A DNA stretch of 64,000 bases from positions 124,001 to 188,000 of the forward strand of contig JAENZE010000002.1 in the NCBI GenBank assembly GCA_016841425.1, written 5' to 3'. Source of the DNA: Syntrophomonas sp. (GTDB lineage: Bacteria > Bacillota > Syntrophomonadia > Syntrophomonadales > Syntrophomonadaceae). Position 1 is the stretch's first letter, and each line of letters starts with the position of its first letter. Both the position numbers and the translations under genes were made by a program. Shown here piece by piece: positions 36,569 through 45,041 of this stretch. The notes under the pieces were generated by a model, which saw nothing but the letters and a program-made list of their open reading frames with translations, was not told where the DNA came from and did not search any database.

Positions 36569-37396
36569 TTGAAAACACTGCTGGTAAACAACAAAAAATA
36601 CCGGGAGAGTACCAATTATATGACCACGGAGATTTCTGCCAAGCTTCAATCCAGAGGGATAGAAGTGCTGGTAGACGATGGTACTCAGAAGATACTGGAC
36701 CGGGATATTTCTAACATTATTGTTCTGGGCGGGGATGGCACTATGCTTCGAGCAGCCCGTACCTATGGACCCGGAGACCTTCCTATATTGGGGATAAATA
36801 TGGGGAGGGTTGGTTTTCTAAGCAATATTGAAATAAATGAAGTTGATGATTATTTAGATAGATTTCTACAGGGCGACTACACCATAGATACAATGATGAT
36901 GCTGGAAGTGAATGTTTACGAAAACGACGTTGTCATTAATACTTCTTATTGTTTGAATGAGATTATTATCAAATCAAGAATACCCCGAATGGTAACCCTC
37001 AATTATCGAATCAATGGACAGCCTTGTGTGCCTTATAAAGGTGATGGATTGATATTTGCAACTCCTGCCGGTTCCACAGCCTATTCACTATCTGCCGGAG
37101 GTCCTATAGTTGACCCGGAATTAGAAGCCATACTTATAACTCCAGTGGCACCTTATACGTTTTTTGCTTTTGGCCAAAAACCAGCAGTAATTGCAGGTAC
37201 CAAGATTATAACAGTAAACCCTCCCTATGGAAAAGATATTATTATCAGTATGGATGGACAGGTAATAATGGATTTCATGAATAATTACAGCATCGAAATA
37301 AAAAAAGCCAGCCAGGGTCTGCGCTTGGTAAACTTAAAAAAAGTACCGTTTTTTGCTACCATTAACAAAAGGCTAAAACGTATTACCGGTTCGTGA
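36569..37396 (+). CDS. nadK: NAD kinase
   Basis: Phosphorylates NAD to NADP. The GGDGTMLRAARTY motif (residues about 54-66), GINMGRVGFLSN and the NEIIIKSRIPRM and TPAGSTAYSLSAGGPIVDP segments are characteristic. The start is TTG at 36569 after GGGAGGGTAAAA. The length of 275 residues is usual. It overlaps the next gene by 4 bases. Confidence 0.95.
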   Translation: MKTLLVNNKKYRESTNYMTTEISAKLQSRGIEVLVDDGTQKILDRDISNIIVLGGDGTMLRAARTYGPGDLPILGINMGRVGFLSNIEINEVDDYLDRFLQGDYTIDTMMMLEVNVYENDVVINTSYCLNEIIIKSRIPRMVTLNYRINGQPCVPYKGDGLIFATPAGSTAYSLSAGGPIVDPELEAILITPVAPYTFFAFGQKPAVIAGTKIITVNPPYGKDIIISMDGQVIMDFMNNYSIEIKKASQGLRLVNLKKVPFFATINKRLKRITGS

Positions 37397-37977
37397 GTAT
37401 GCAAGGTATAATCAAAAACTCGGTGTCTATGGCCAGACATGTACTGAATCAGCATATTAGACCAGGTGATACGGTTATAGATGCAACCTGCGGCAGGGGA
37501 AAGGATACTCTGTATCTTGCCCGGTTGGTGGGAAAAACAGGAAGAGTGCTGGCTTTTGATATTCAGAGCCTGGCTGTCAACAGTACCTATTCTTTATTAA
37601 GAGAACAGGGTTGGCTGGATGTTGTGTTTCTTATCAAAGACGATCATATAAATATGACAGATCATATTTCTGGTATCGTACCCAGGGCATGTGTATTTAA
37701 TTTGGGTTATATGCCGGGAGGTAATCATACTATTACAACCAAACCCCATTCCACCATAAGGGCTCTGAAAAACTCGCTCGACAGTTTAGCAGTCGATGGA
37801 ATAGTAAGCCTGGTATTCTACACCGGGCACCCGGGTGGAAAAGAAGAATATGAGGCGGTCAACAGTTATGTGGCTGGACTTTCTCAATCCAAATTCACTG
37901 TGATCAAATCGGAGTTTATCAACCAGATCAACAGTCCTCCCGGACTAATACTTATTCATAAAATTAGTGAGGGTTAG
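37393..37977 (+). CDS. mnmM: MnmM/YtqB-type class I SAM methyltransferase (tRNA wobble uridine)
   Basis: A 194-residue rRNA-methylase-like protein. SAM motif I is DATCGRGKDTLYLARLVG, followed by VLAFDIQSLAV; NLGYMPGGNHTITTK is the family signature. Homologues in B. subtilis methylate nm5U to mnm5U in tRNA. The start could be GTG at 37393 or ATG at 37399; neither has a strong ribosome site. It is coupled to nadK by overlap and lies 2 bases before argR. Confidence 0.87.
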   Translation: MSMQGIIKNSVSMARHVLNQHIRPGDTVIDATCGRGKDTLYLARLVGKTGRVLAFDIQSLAVNSTYSLLREQGWLDVVFLIKDDHINMTDHISGIVPRACVFNLGYMPGGNHTITTKPHSTIRALKNSLDSLAVDGIVSLVFYTGHPGGKEEYEAVNSYVAGLSQSKFTVIKSEFINQINSPPGLILIHKISEG

Positions 37978-37979
37978 AG

Positions 37980-38429
37980 ATGAAAGCACAAAGACATTTT
38001 GCAATTATGGATATCATATCCCGGGAACGTATAGCTACCCAGGAGGAGCTGTGTGAAGTATTGAGGGGGCAGGGATTTGATGTAACTCAGGCTACTGTTT
38101 CCCGGGATATAAAAGAGCTTCAGTTGATTAAAATTCCGGATAGTGATGGTTATAGGTATTCATTGCCTGATAATACTGCTTTTAAAAATTCTTATGAACG
38201 GATGAAACGTATTTTTCAAGATTCAGTGGTGAATATCGACTGCAGTGAAAATATCGTAGTTATAAAAACATTACCAGGAGCTGCTCAATCCGTGGCTTCA
38301 ATGATTGATACCTCTGGACTTAATCGGATATTGGGGACGGTTGCCGGAGATGACACCATTATAGTGGTAGTTAAGCCAATTCAGGCTGTGGAAGAAGTAA
38401 TGAGTGAGTTTTTGCGCCTGATAAGATAG
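37980..38429 (+). CDS. argR: Arginine repressor ArgR/AhrC
   Basis: An N-terminal winged helix (AIMDIISRERIATQEELCEVL, then VTQATVSRDIKELQLIK) is followed by a C-terminal hexamerisation/arginine-binding domain with GDDTIIVVV. It represses arginine biosynthesis genes. The 149-residue length is typical. It is commonly adjacent to recN in Firmicutes; here a 630-base gene-free region intervenes. Confidence 0.95.
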   Translation: MKAQRHFAIMDIISRERIATQEELCEVLRGQGFDVTQATVSRDIKELQLIKIPDSDGYRYSLPDNTAFKNSYERMKRIFQDSVVNIDCSENIVVIKTLPGAAQSVASMIDTSGLNRILGTVAGDDTIIVVVKPIQAVEEVMSEFLRLIR

Positions 38430-39062
38430 ATATGAAGGGCCCTTAAGGCGAAACCAAATTGTCCTGTGGGCTCCTAGCTAAGACAAAGCATAAAACTCGC
38501 CAGTGGGTAAGAAATAAAAACTCAGCTTTCGCAAATGGCAACAAGTTTGGTCGTGCGAGCATTATACTTTGTCCCGCCGTCACCCTCCACCCTGCGGGTA
38601 CTACTGATGTTCCCGCTGGTCACTATTAAGGTTGCGGCCGGTCTTATTTTAGGCGATGGAGGAATACATTCTTCGTGTGTGATATCTGGCTAACCAATTG
38701 ATTTGCTCGCTCTGATCCGCCTTACCCTCCTTGCTAAGACAAAGCATAAAACTCGCCAGTGGGTAAGTGCGAAAGTTAATACTATAATAACTTCTTGGGG
38801 ATGAAAGCTTAAGGTTAGCGCAGGGGGATAAAGGCGATTCGTTTAGTGGGACATAACTTGTTTTACCCATCAATCTAAGCATCACTAGCTAACTTATATA
38901 GAGAAAGTAAGACCGGACCCAAGCGGTCTTAAGCATTCATCCGTACAATTTTCATCTGCACTTGTGTCATGCAGACATGTTTGGTTGAGTTATTAGTCTA
39001 TCTAAATAGCCGGAGCTGTGGGGAGATATAGGTGAAAACTTATCAGAGTGGGAAGGGATCAT
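38430..39062 (+). repeat. Gene-free repeat-rich region between argR and recN
   Basis: No convincing gene. It opens with a third, short copy of the block found in the repeats at 8.7 and 27.8 kb (GGCGAAACCAAATTG then TCCTGTGGGCT, 38447-38471). A 35-base direct repeat occurs at 38477-38511 and 38733-38767. A diverged inverted partner of its core lies at about 38556-38578 (GCGAGCATTATACTTTGTCC). CCGGTCTTA at 38638-38646 pairs with TAAGACCGG at 38908-38916, and AAGACCG/CGGTCTT forms a local hairpin at 38909-38930. It could be a decayed mobile element or a structured RNA. Confidence 0.6.
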
Positions 39063-40748
39063 ATGCTGCAGGAAATCTATATTAATAACTTTGTCCTTAT
39101 AGATGAATTGCGTCTTGAACTGCTGCCCGGTCTCAATGTCTTGACCGGAGAAACGGGAGCAGGCAAATCAATTATTATCGATGCGCTAGGTTTAGTTATA
39201 GGTGATCGAATCACTAACGATTTTATCAAGGATAGTCAATATAAAGCGGTAGTCGAAGCAGTATTTGACGTGAGCTGTAATCACGAGGCTCGTAACTTCC
39301 TTCAGGAAAACGGCCTGCTGGAGGAGGATGACCTGCTTATTTTAAGCCGTGAAATAACTCCCGGCGGAAGGAATACCACCAGGATTAATGGTAGAAGCGT
39401 TAATGTTTCGGTCTTAAGAAAACTAGCGGTTAATCTGCTGGACATGCATCTTCAGCATGATCAGCTGAGCATACTAAGGCCAGAGATGTATCTCAAATAT
39501 GTTGATAGTTTCTCGCCCGGAAGTGAAGAGATATTACCGTTAGTACAGAGTAAACATAATGAAATAAGAAACAAAAAGAAGGATATAGAGCAGCTGGAAT
39601 TAGACGAGTTGAATAGAAGGCAAAAGACTGATTTCTTAAGCTATCAGATAGATGAAATAGAAAAAGCCCGCCTGCATCCTGGAGAAGAAGAAGAATTAAC
39701 CAGCCTGGTACATCGCATTCGAAACTCCCGCAAACTGCTGGAAGGCTCCGAAAGATTGCTTAATCTGTTATATGACGGACCCGAAGGACGCAATGCCTAT
39801 GATCTGATATCCATGTCGGTCAATCAATGTGCTGATATGGGTGATGAGCCTATTTTTGTTACCCTGCAGCAGCAGTTGGAAGAGTTCTATTACCTTCTCC
39901 AGGATAAATCGGCAGAAATTTCATCATATCGTGATTCACTTGATTTTGAGCCAGGTTTACAGGAAGAGGTCGAAGAGAGAATATATATTATAAATAAGCT
40001 AAAGAGCAAGTATGGCAACAGTATAGAAGAGATATTAAGTTATCTTGAACAGTCCAGGGAAGAAAAGCTTATGCTGGATAACAGTCAGGAGCGAAAGGAA
40101 ACCCTGCAGCAAGAAACAGAAAAGCTCCTGGAGGAGTATAGTGATTTAGCGGATCGATTAAGCGAGAAGAGGAAACAGGGCGCACTCATTTTAAGGGATA
40201 TAGTCAATAAAGAACTTATAGAACTAAATATGCCTGATATCCAGTTTGAGGTTCTGGTTGAAGCATCTCAAGAAGCAGGCATATTGGGTCAGGATAAGAT
40301 AGAATTCCTTTTTTCTGCTAATCCCGGAGAGGCCATGAGGCCCATCTCACGAATTGCTTCCGGAGGAGAGATTTCTCGCTTTGTTCTGGCTTTAAAAAAG
40401 GCCCTGGCCGAGGTTTACCAGGTTCCAACCTTAATTTTTGACGAAATAGATATCGGGGTGGGGGGCACTTCACTGACATCTATGGCCTTAAAAATTAGGG
40501 AACTTGCCTCCAGCCACCAGGTAGTATTGGTTACTCATTCTCCTCAGGTGGCAAGCTATGCCAGTCAGCACTGTTTGATTGCCAAACAGGTTGCCGATGG
40601 AAAAACTTCGACTGTGGTAAAAACTTTGGGCCAGGAGGAAAAGATTAAGGAAATAGCGAGAATGTTAGGCGGAGATAATTATTCTGAGCTGACCCTGGAA
40701 CATGCCCGAGAAATGTATACCCGGGCACAAACCCACCCTGCTAGTTAA
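39063..40748 (+). CDS. recN: DNA repair protein RecN
   Basis: An SMC-like ATPase of 561 residues acting in double-strand break repair. Walker A is LTGETGAGKSIIIDALG near residue 30, central coiled coils occupy residues 150-360, and the C-terminal part has ASGGEISRFVLALK with Walker B PTLIFDEIDIGVGG. ATG 39063 follows GGGAAGGGA; GTG at 39048 is also in frame. It is the last conserved core gene before the accessory island. Confidence 0.94.
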   Translation: MLQEIYINNFVLIDELRLELLPGLNVLTGETGAGKSIIIDALGLVIGDRITNDFIKDSQYKAVVEAVFDVSCNHEARNFLQENGLLEEDDLLILSREITPGGRNTTRINGRSVNVSVLRKLAVNLLDMHLQHDQLSILRPEMYLKYVDSFSPGSEEILPLVQSKHNEIRNKKKDIEQLELDELNRRQKTDFLSYQIDEIEKARLHPGEEEELTSLVHRIRNSRKLLEGSERLLNLLYDGPEGRNAYDLISMSVNQCADMGDEPIFVTLQQQLEEFYYLLQDKSAEISSYRDSLDFEPGLQEEVEERIYIINKLKSKYGNSIEEILSYLEQSREEKLMLDNSQERKETLQQETEKLLEEYSDLADRLSEKRKQGALILRDIVNKELIELNMPDIQFEVLVEASQEAGILGQDKIEFLFSANPGEAMRPISRIASGGEISRFVLALKKALAEVYQVPTLIFDEIDIGVGGTSLTSMALKIRELASSHQVVLVTHSPQVASYASQHCLIAKQVADGKTSTVVKTLGQEEKIKEIARMLGGDNYSELTLEHAREMYTRAQTHPAS

Positions 40749-40760
40749 GAAAAATAAGAA

Positions 40761-40869
40761 GCAAAGCCTTCCCAGCCATTGATATGCTCCCCTTTGAGTA
40801 GACACCTGAAATAACAAAAATTCAGGACTACGCAAAGGGGAGCATATCAATTATCGGCAGGCTTTTATT
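40761..40869. repeat. Palindromic element A
   Basis: A 17-base perfect inverted repeat (TGATATGCTCCCCTTTG at 40780-40796 with 40833-40849) surrounds an inner CCTGAA/TTCAGG stem. An outer AAAGCCT/AGGCTTT pair follows, then a T-rich tail. A diverged inverse-orientation copy lies at 44156-44240. The ends resemble fused termini of an IS3-type insertion sequence or a MITE. It may also act as the terminator for recN. Confidence 0.55.
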
Positions 40870-40939
40870 TCTACAGATTAACGGAGTTAAGATATGTATC
40901 TCTCCTAGTTTCTGGGTTTCAGGGAGTGACCAAACCTCT

Positions 40940-41311
40940 TTATTTGCCCAGGGATTTTGCTACCTTTAAGATATTTTCCTCACTTAGGCTGGCACTGATA
41001 ATATAGTACCTATCTGGAGTCTGCCATAATAATTTCCTAAGCCCGGTTTTTTCAAAATAAATCAGCGTAGCTTCGTATTCATTAATCTTAACAGTAGAAG
41101 ATTCCGCTTGATTGCTGCGGAAATTATAGGAAAACGAAGTTGGCACATTATTAATTACCAACCTGATGACCCGGAAGAACCTGAAATCAGCAAGAGCATT
41201 GTCCCCCACAGCCAGCAGACCTTGAAGCCACTTATAATCCCTATCTAAATTAGGACTAATTTCCTTTTTTAACATTTTTGCTAAAATGATGGAACTTTTT
41301 GGTCCTCCCAA
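40940..41311 (-). pseudogene. Collapsed DUF4367 anti-sigma gene (remnant of copy 1)
   Basis: The last 60 residues and a short membrane-proximal piece (GLLAVGDNALADFRFF) match the intact gene at 44286-45041 almost exactly. Two deletions explain the rest. One removes the middle domain (equivalent to 44491-44762). The other removes the N-terminus, the start, and the whole sigma gene (equivalent to about 44841-45686), joining the remnant directly to the divergent promoter region. The first 30 codons of the open frame are former non-coding DNA. No functional anti-sigma factor is expected. Confidence 0.85.
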
Positions 41312-41321
41312 TTGTGTATAC
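41291..41321 (+). promoter_or_regulatory. ECF-type promoter, copy 1
   Basis: GGAACTT (41291-41297), 16 bases, then GTGTATACT. The same sequence is preserved in the duplicate at 45754-45786. The GGAAC -35 element is typical of ECF sigma factors. It lies about 33 bases before the secreted-protein start. Confidence 0.6.
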
Positions 41322-41353
41322 TATGAGAGCTTTAATGGGAGGAGGTGAAAATT

Positions 41354-41833
41354 ATGAGAAAAATTTTAGCAGTATTTCTGCTCATCTTAATTATCATGTC
41401 GGTAATGAGTGTACCCGTATTGGCTGTAAGTAAAGATTCAGCACCGACCGCTGCTGTCCATAATACTAGAGCAGAACTTTTATCACAGATAAATCCTGAA
41501 GAGGCTAAGTCCAGAGACTATTTGATTGAGGAATGGTATTCCGAAATCAGGAGTATTGGAAATGGGCAAGTATCACTTTATGGCTGGACCAGGTGCAATA
41601 CGACGTGTGATTCGGTAAGCGTTGAACTGCAACTGCAACGGTGGAACGGTTCAAATTGGTCAACTATTGGCACATATGTGTTTGAAGCATTTAATACCGA
41701 TTATAACTGGGGATTAAGAACCGTTTCAGTGTCTACGGGCAACCATTATCGGGTGAAAAGCTATCATCGGGCCAATTATGGGGCGATTTACGACCAGACT
41801 ACTGCTGTAACAAAGGCGATTTATGTGGACTAA
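41354..41833 (+). CDS. Small secreted protein, DUF6147-like, copy 1
   Basis: The signal peptide (residues 1-24, hydrophobic core LAVFLLILIIMSVMS, cleavage after VLA) is followed by a compact beta-rich domain (GQVSLYGWTRC, SVELQLQRWNGSNWSTIGTY) with two cysteines four residues apart. It resembles the DUF6147 family of exported clostridial proteins; that match is from memory. It is about 92% identical (13 changes in 159) to the protein at 45817-46296. The start at 41354 follows GGGAGGAGG. Its function is unknown. It is transcribed from the ECF-type promoter, divergent from the broken anti-sigma gene. Confidence 0.82.
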   Translation: MRKILAVFLLILIIMSVMSVPVLAVSKDSAPTAAVHNTRAELLSQINPEEAKSRDYLIEEWYSEIRSIGNGQVSLYGWTRCNTTCDSVSVELQLQRWNGSNWSTIGTYVFEAFNTDYNWGLRTVSVSTGNHYRVKSYHRANYGAIYDQTTAVTKAIYVD

Positions 41834-41973
41834 GCTTATTTACAAATAATTTTTAAGACAATAGAGGATCATTAATAGAACTACTAAATGAAACAGGAAA
41901 TGTAACATCAAACTGGTTAGAATAAAGACTATTTCAGATGATTTACTGTTATTATTCCAATGTGATTGTCCAA

Positions 41974-42000
41974 GAACTTTGTGTGACCTAATATGTCTAA
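41974..42000 (+). promoter_or_regulatory. ECF-type promoter before the C39-like peptidase
   Basis: GAACTT (41974-41979), 15 bases, GTCTAA (41995-42000). This closely fits the classical ECF pattern and lies about 30 bases before the peptidase start. Confidence 0.55.
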
Positions 42001-42030
42001 TAATATTGTGCAACAGGAGGAATGAAATAA

Positions 42031-42834
42031 ATGAATAAAATTAGAAAAACTATGTTAATAACCTTAGTTATTTTATTGACAATGTCAGCTAGTAGTTTTG
42101 CCTATGAAAAAGAAGCAGACGAAGTTTATTTAAATAGAGATTTATTGGAAAAGGAAATTTGGAACGAATACATTAAACTTGATGAATTTCAGAAACATTA
42201 TGCAGAAAACCCAAAAGACGCAGAGGCTATGATAGACAGTATAGTTGATACTAAGATGCAAATTCACAGGAACAATTCTATTACTCCACGAGGAGGCCAA
42301 GGTACTATTGCATATATTAATTTTCCTCAATTTAAACAAAAAAACAGTTATTACTGTGGCCCTGCCAGTGCATTGACAGCTATCTATGGAATGGGAGAAG
42401 AAAGTAGTGTTACTGGAAGTACGTATAATGCAAAGCAGGATACATTAGCATATAATATGGGGACAAGTAGTGGTATTGGTACATATGTTTATAGAATGAG
42501 GAATGAATTGAATAACTACTCATCAGAGCAGTATAATTATTATTACGCACCAACCAAAAATGATATGTGGTGGATTATTGGTGGTAGTTTATTATCAGAT
42601 AATGCACCTATTTTACATGCCAATACCCGAGAATTTTCATATTATGAAAATTATAATGTAGAACATTATTTAACTATTGTGTTTCATAATACAGCTATTG
42701 ACGATGATGAGATAGGTTGTATGGCGGTAATGGATAATCATTATAATGATGATTATTATGGAACACATGATATTTCGTTAGATGAAGCTTATGAATCTAT
42801 CAGAGGAAGATATTTAATTGGGGTATCACTATAA
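42031..42834 (+). CDS. Secreted C39-like (papain-fold) cysteine peptidase
   Basis: The signal peptide (residues 1-24, ending SSFA) is followed by a charged pro-like region (25-85) and a C39-like peptidase domain. Catalytic Cys is in SYYCGPASALTAIYG (about residue 109), His in VEHYLTIVF (about 213) and an Asp/Asn in VMDNHYNDD (about 233). It is 267 residues, AT-rich and rich in Asn and Tyr, unlike the flanking core genes. C39 enzymes cut leader peptides or surface proteins. The substrate is unknown; the neighbouring secreted protein is one candidate. Confidence 0.8.
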   Translation: MNKIRKTMLITLVILLTMSASSFAYEKEADEVYLNRDLLEKEIWNEYIKLDEFQKHYAENPKDAEAMIDSIVDTKMQIHRNNSITPRGGQGTIAYINFPQFKQKNSYYCGPASALTAIYGMGEESSVTGSTYNAKQDTLAYNMGTSSGIGTYVYRMRNELNNYSSEQYNYYYAPTKNDMWWIIGGSLLSDNAPILHANTREFSYYENYNVEHYLTIVFHNTAIDDDEIGCMAVMDNHYNDDYYGTHDISLDEAYESIRGRYLIGVSL

Positions 42835-42851
42835 AATTTATTTAGATTTTA

Positions 42852-42887
42852 TTCAGGATGCGGGAAGAAATCTTCCTGTATCCTGAA
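42852..42887 (+). promoter_or_regulatory. Stable hairpin just before the lipoprotein gene
   Basis: TTCAGGAT...ATCCTGAA with inner GGAAGA/TCTTCC and an AA loop gives about 14 paired bases. It ends 5 bases before AGGAGG of the next gene and has no T tract, so mRNA stabilisation or control of translation is more likely than simple termination. Confidence 0.55.
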
Positions 42888-42904
42888 TGAGTAGGAGGTT
42901 TGCC

Positions 42905-44089
42905 TTGAATAGGATAATAAATAGTATTATTATCATGTTATTTCTTGTTTCTTTTAATTTAATTATATTTGGTTGTAGCACTGAATCTCGCCAGGTTGAT
43001 AATATTTATAAAAAAGAAAACATTTCAAATCAGGCCGAATCCTTTAACCATATAATTTCTCGAAATGATGATATTTTCGAAGTAAATTATTTTCCATTAT
43101 CTGTTCCTGAAATAGAAGGAGTAAGAGAGGAAATAGGTGGATGTACTGTATTTGGCAATAAAATATATTACATAGTTAATTTTCCTGAAGACCAGTCCAC
43201 TATTGCCAAATCATCTAGAGTGTACGAATATGATACTGTCACAGCTACAAACAAATTTATTTATGAAATAAAAGATCCAGAAGTTACTTGGATCAATGAA
43301 TTAAGAGCAGATGAGAAAAAATTGTATTGGACGACACTGGGAATAAACAAATGTACTTTGGAAAGTTTTGACCTAAAAACACAAGAAGTGAAAAAAATCC
43401 ACTCGATTTCTTATGAACCAATAAATCGACCTATAGTTTTAGGCGGTAATAGCAGATATCTTGCATGGTATGAATATGATGATGGAACAAATTTATTCAA
43501 GCTTGTGAACTATAATCTAAGTGAAGAAAAAATTTCCTACATTAATAAAGATAGTATGTATTTTTACGGGTTTGCTCGTCCAAGCATAAATAGGGATAAA
43601 GCCCTGATTATAAAAGACGTCAATGATATACTCTCTTTCAATTTAATTAACGTAGAGAACTTTCAGATAGAACATAAGTTTAACTTATCTAAAGAAATAG
43701 AATGTGTTCGGCCTCAAGTTAGTAAAGATTATATAGTATGGAACGATAAACGGGGCGAAAATATATATTTTTATGATTTTAAACTTCATGATGTATCAAG
43801 GATTAGTTTTAGAGAATTATTAGACAAGAGTGTTTTTTCAATGCATCTCTTTGACAATATATTGTATATACATACTACTGCTCACGAGGATATATGGTTT
43901 TTTGATTTAAAAGAAAAAAACTATGGCACTATAACATGGTTAATAGAAAATTCACCCATATCTGGGGATGCAAATTATTCATCGTCAAAAATTTCTTTAG
44001 ATAATCAATACATAAGTTTACTTGACGACTATACTGAACAATATACTAAGCATTATGCGTGCATAATTAAACCTAAGTATGAACAATAA
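42905..44089 (+). CDS. Exported lipoprotein with beta-propeller-like domain
   Basis: The N-terminus has a lipobox (LIIFGC) after a hydrophobic stretch. The remainder, 394 residues in all, shows repeated short beta-rich motifs such as KLYWTTLG, YLAWYEYDDG and IVWNDKRGENIYFYD, suggesting a TolB/WD-like propeller facing outside. TTG at 42905 follows AGGAGG. It is the third gene of cassette 1. It could sense, bind or shield a surface target of the upstream peptidase; this is inference. High Asn/Ile/Lys content marks it as accessory. Confidence 0.7.
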   Translation: MNRIINSIIIMLFLVSFNLIIFGCSTESRQVDNIYKKENISNQAESFNHIISRNDDIFEVNYFPLSVPEIEGVREEIGGCTVFGNKIYYIVNFPEDQSTIAKSSRVYEYDTVTATNKFIYEIKDPEVTWINELRADEKKLYWTTLGINKCTLESFDLKTQEVKKIHSISYEPINRPIVLGGNSRYLAWYEYDDGTNLFKLVNYNLSEEKISYINKDSMYFYGFARPSINRDKALIIKDVNDILSFNLINVENFQIEHKFNLSKEIECVRPQVSKDYIVWNDKRGENIYFYDFKLHDVSRISFRELLDKSVFSMHLFDNILYIHTTAHEDIWFFDLKEKNYGTITWLIENSPISGDANYSSSKISLDNQYISLLDDYTEQYTKHYACIIKPKYEQ

Positions 44090-44155
44090 GTGTTTTAGGA
44101 ATAGACCGCTGTGGGTCTGTCAATAATTTTGTGCTTTGCTCTTTGCCAGTAATAG

Positions 44156-44240
44156 GTTTGATATGCCCCCCTTCGTATAGTCCTGAATTTTTGTTATTTC
44201 AGGGTCTAATCAAAGGGAGTTTATCGTTAATCTGCAGGTT
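44156..44240. repeat. Palindromic element B (diverged inverse copy of element A)
   Basis: TTTGATATGCCCCCC...CAAAGGGAGTTTATCG flank the core GTCCTGAATTTTTGTTATTT, which is the exact reverse complement of the element A core. The stems are more degenerate than in A. Elements A and B thus lie in opposite orientation around cassette 1, as would the ends of a composite element. Confidence 0.5.
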
Positions 44241-44285
44241 TTTCTTTTTTGTATCTTGACCCAGTTAGTTTATGATACTAGAGCT

Positions 44286-45041
44286 TTATATTCCCAGGGA
44301 TTTTGCCACCTTTAAGATATCTTCCTCACTTAGGCTGGCACTGATAATATAGTACCTATCTGGAGTCTGCCATAATAATTTCCTAAGCCCGGTTTTTTCA
44401 AAATAAATCAGCGTAGCTTCGTATTCATTAATCTTAACAGTAGAAGATTCCGCTTCATTGCTTCGGAAATTATAGGAAAACGAAGTTGGCTGGTCTATTA
44501 GGTTTTCATCAATTATCAGTTCATTTCCTATTGAATCTAGATAGTGGAGTTCGGCCGGTGACAGACTATCTATTCCTCTTATATAAATCCCGTCCAAAGT
44601 ATAAGCAGCTGGAATATAACCAGGAAGGACTATTTCATAATCCAGCAGTTGCCGGGCTTCTTCAGGAGAATATAAATCTTTATGATTAGCATTTTGTTCA
44701 ATATTAGTACTATCTATAACAGGTATACTGTTATTGGTTTGAGTGACTCCGGATATACTCACCACATTATTAATTACTGACTTGATGGCCCGGAAGAACC
44801 TGAAATCAGCAAGAGCATTGTCGCCCACAGCCAGCAGACCGGTCAACAAAACCATGAGTATAGCTGCTGCAGCAGCAAGTTTTTTGAATATAGAAATATT
44901 TGTTTTATTATTGATACTCTCAATTTCTCTTGAAATATCTGACCATACTTGATCTTTGTCAGGAGGTATTATACTGTTAGCCGTCTCTTTTAAGCCTTGG
45001 GAAAGCTCACGATCAAAATCATCAAAATAAGTTTTCATCAA
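44286..45041 (-). CDS. Anti-sigma factor, DUF4367 type
   Basis: A 251-residue bitopic protein. The N-terminal cytoplasmic part (1-52) would bind the sigma factor, one membrane helix lies at about 53-72 (AAAAAILMVLLTGLLAVG), and the extracellular C-terminal DUF4367 domain contains LPGYIPAAYTLDGIYIRG and YYIISASLSEEDILKVAKSL. The start overlaps the sigma gene stop by 4 bases (ATGA), the standard sigma/anti-sigma coupling. It presumably holds the sigma factor at the membrane until an envelope signal arrives. It is the intact counterpart of the remnant at 40940-41311. Confidence 0.88.
   Translation of the reverse strand: MMKTYFDDFDRELSQGLKETANSIIPPDKDQVWSDISREIESINNKTNISIFKKLAAAAAILMVLLTGLLAVGDNALADFRFFRAIKSVINNVVSISGVTQTNNSIPVIDSTNIEQNANHKDLYSPEEARQLLDYEIVLPGYIPAAYTLDGIYIRGIDSLSPAELHYLDSIGNELIIDENLIDQPTSFSYNFRSNEAESSTVKINEYEATLIYFEKTGLRKLLWQTPDRYYIISASLSEEDILKVAKSLGI

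Noticed and set aside
38649-38885. Minus-strand frame between argR and recN
   Set aside because: It lies within repeated sequence, and its codons look random with no start signal.
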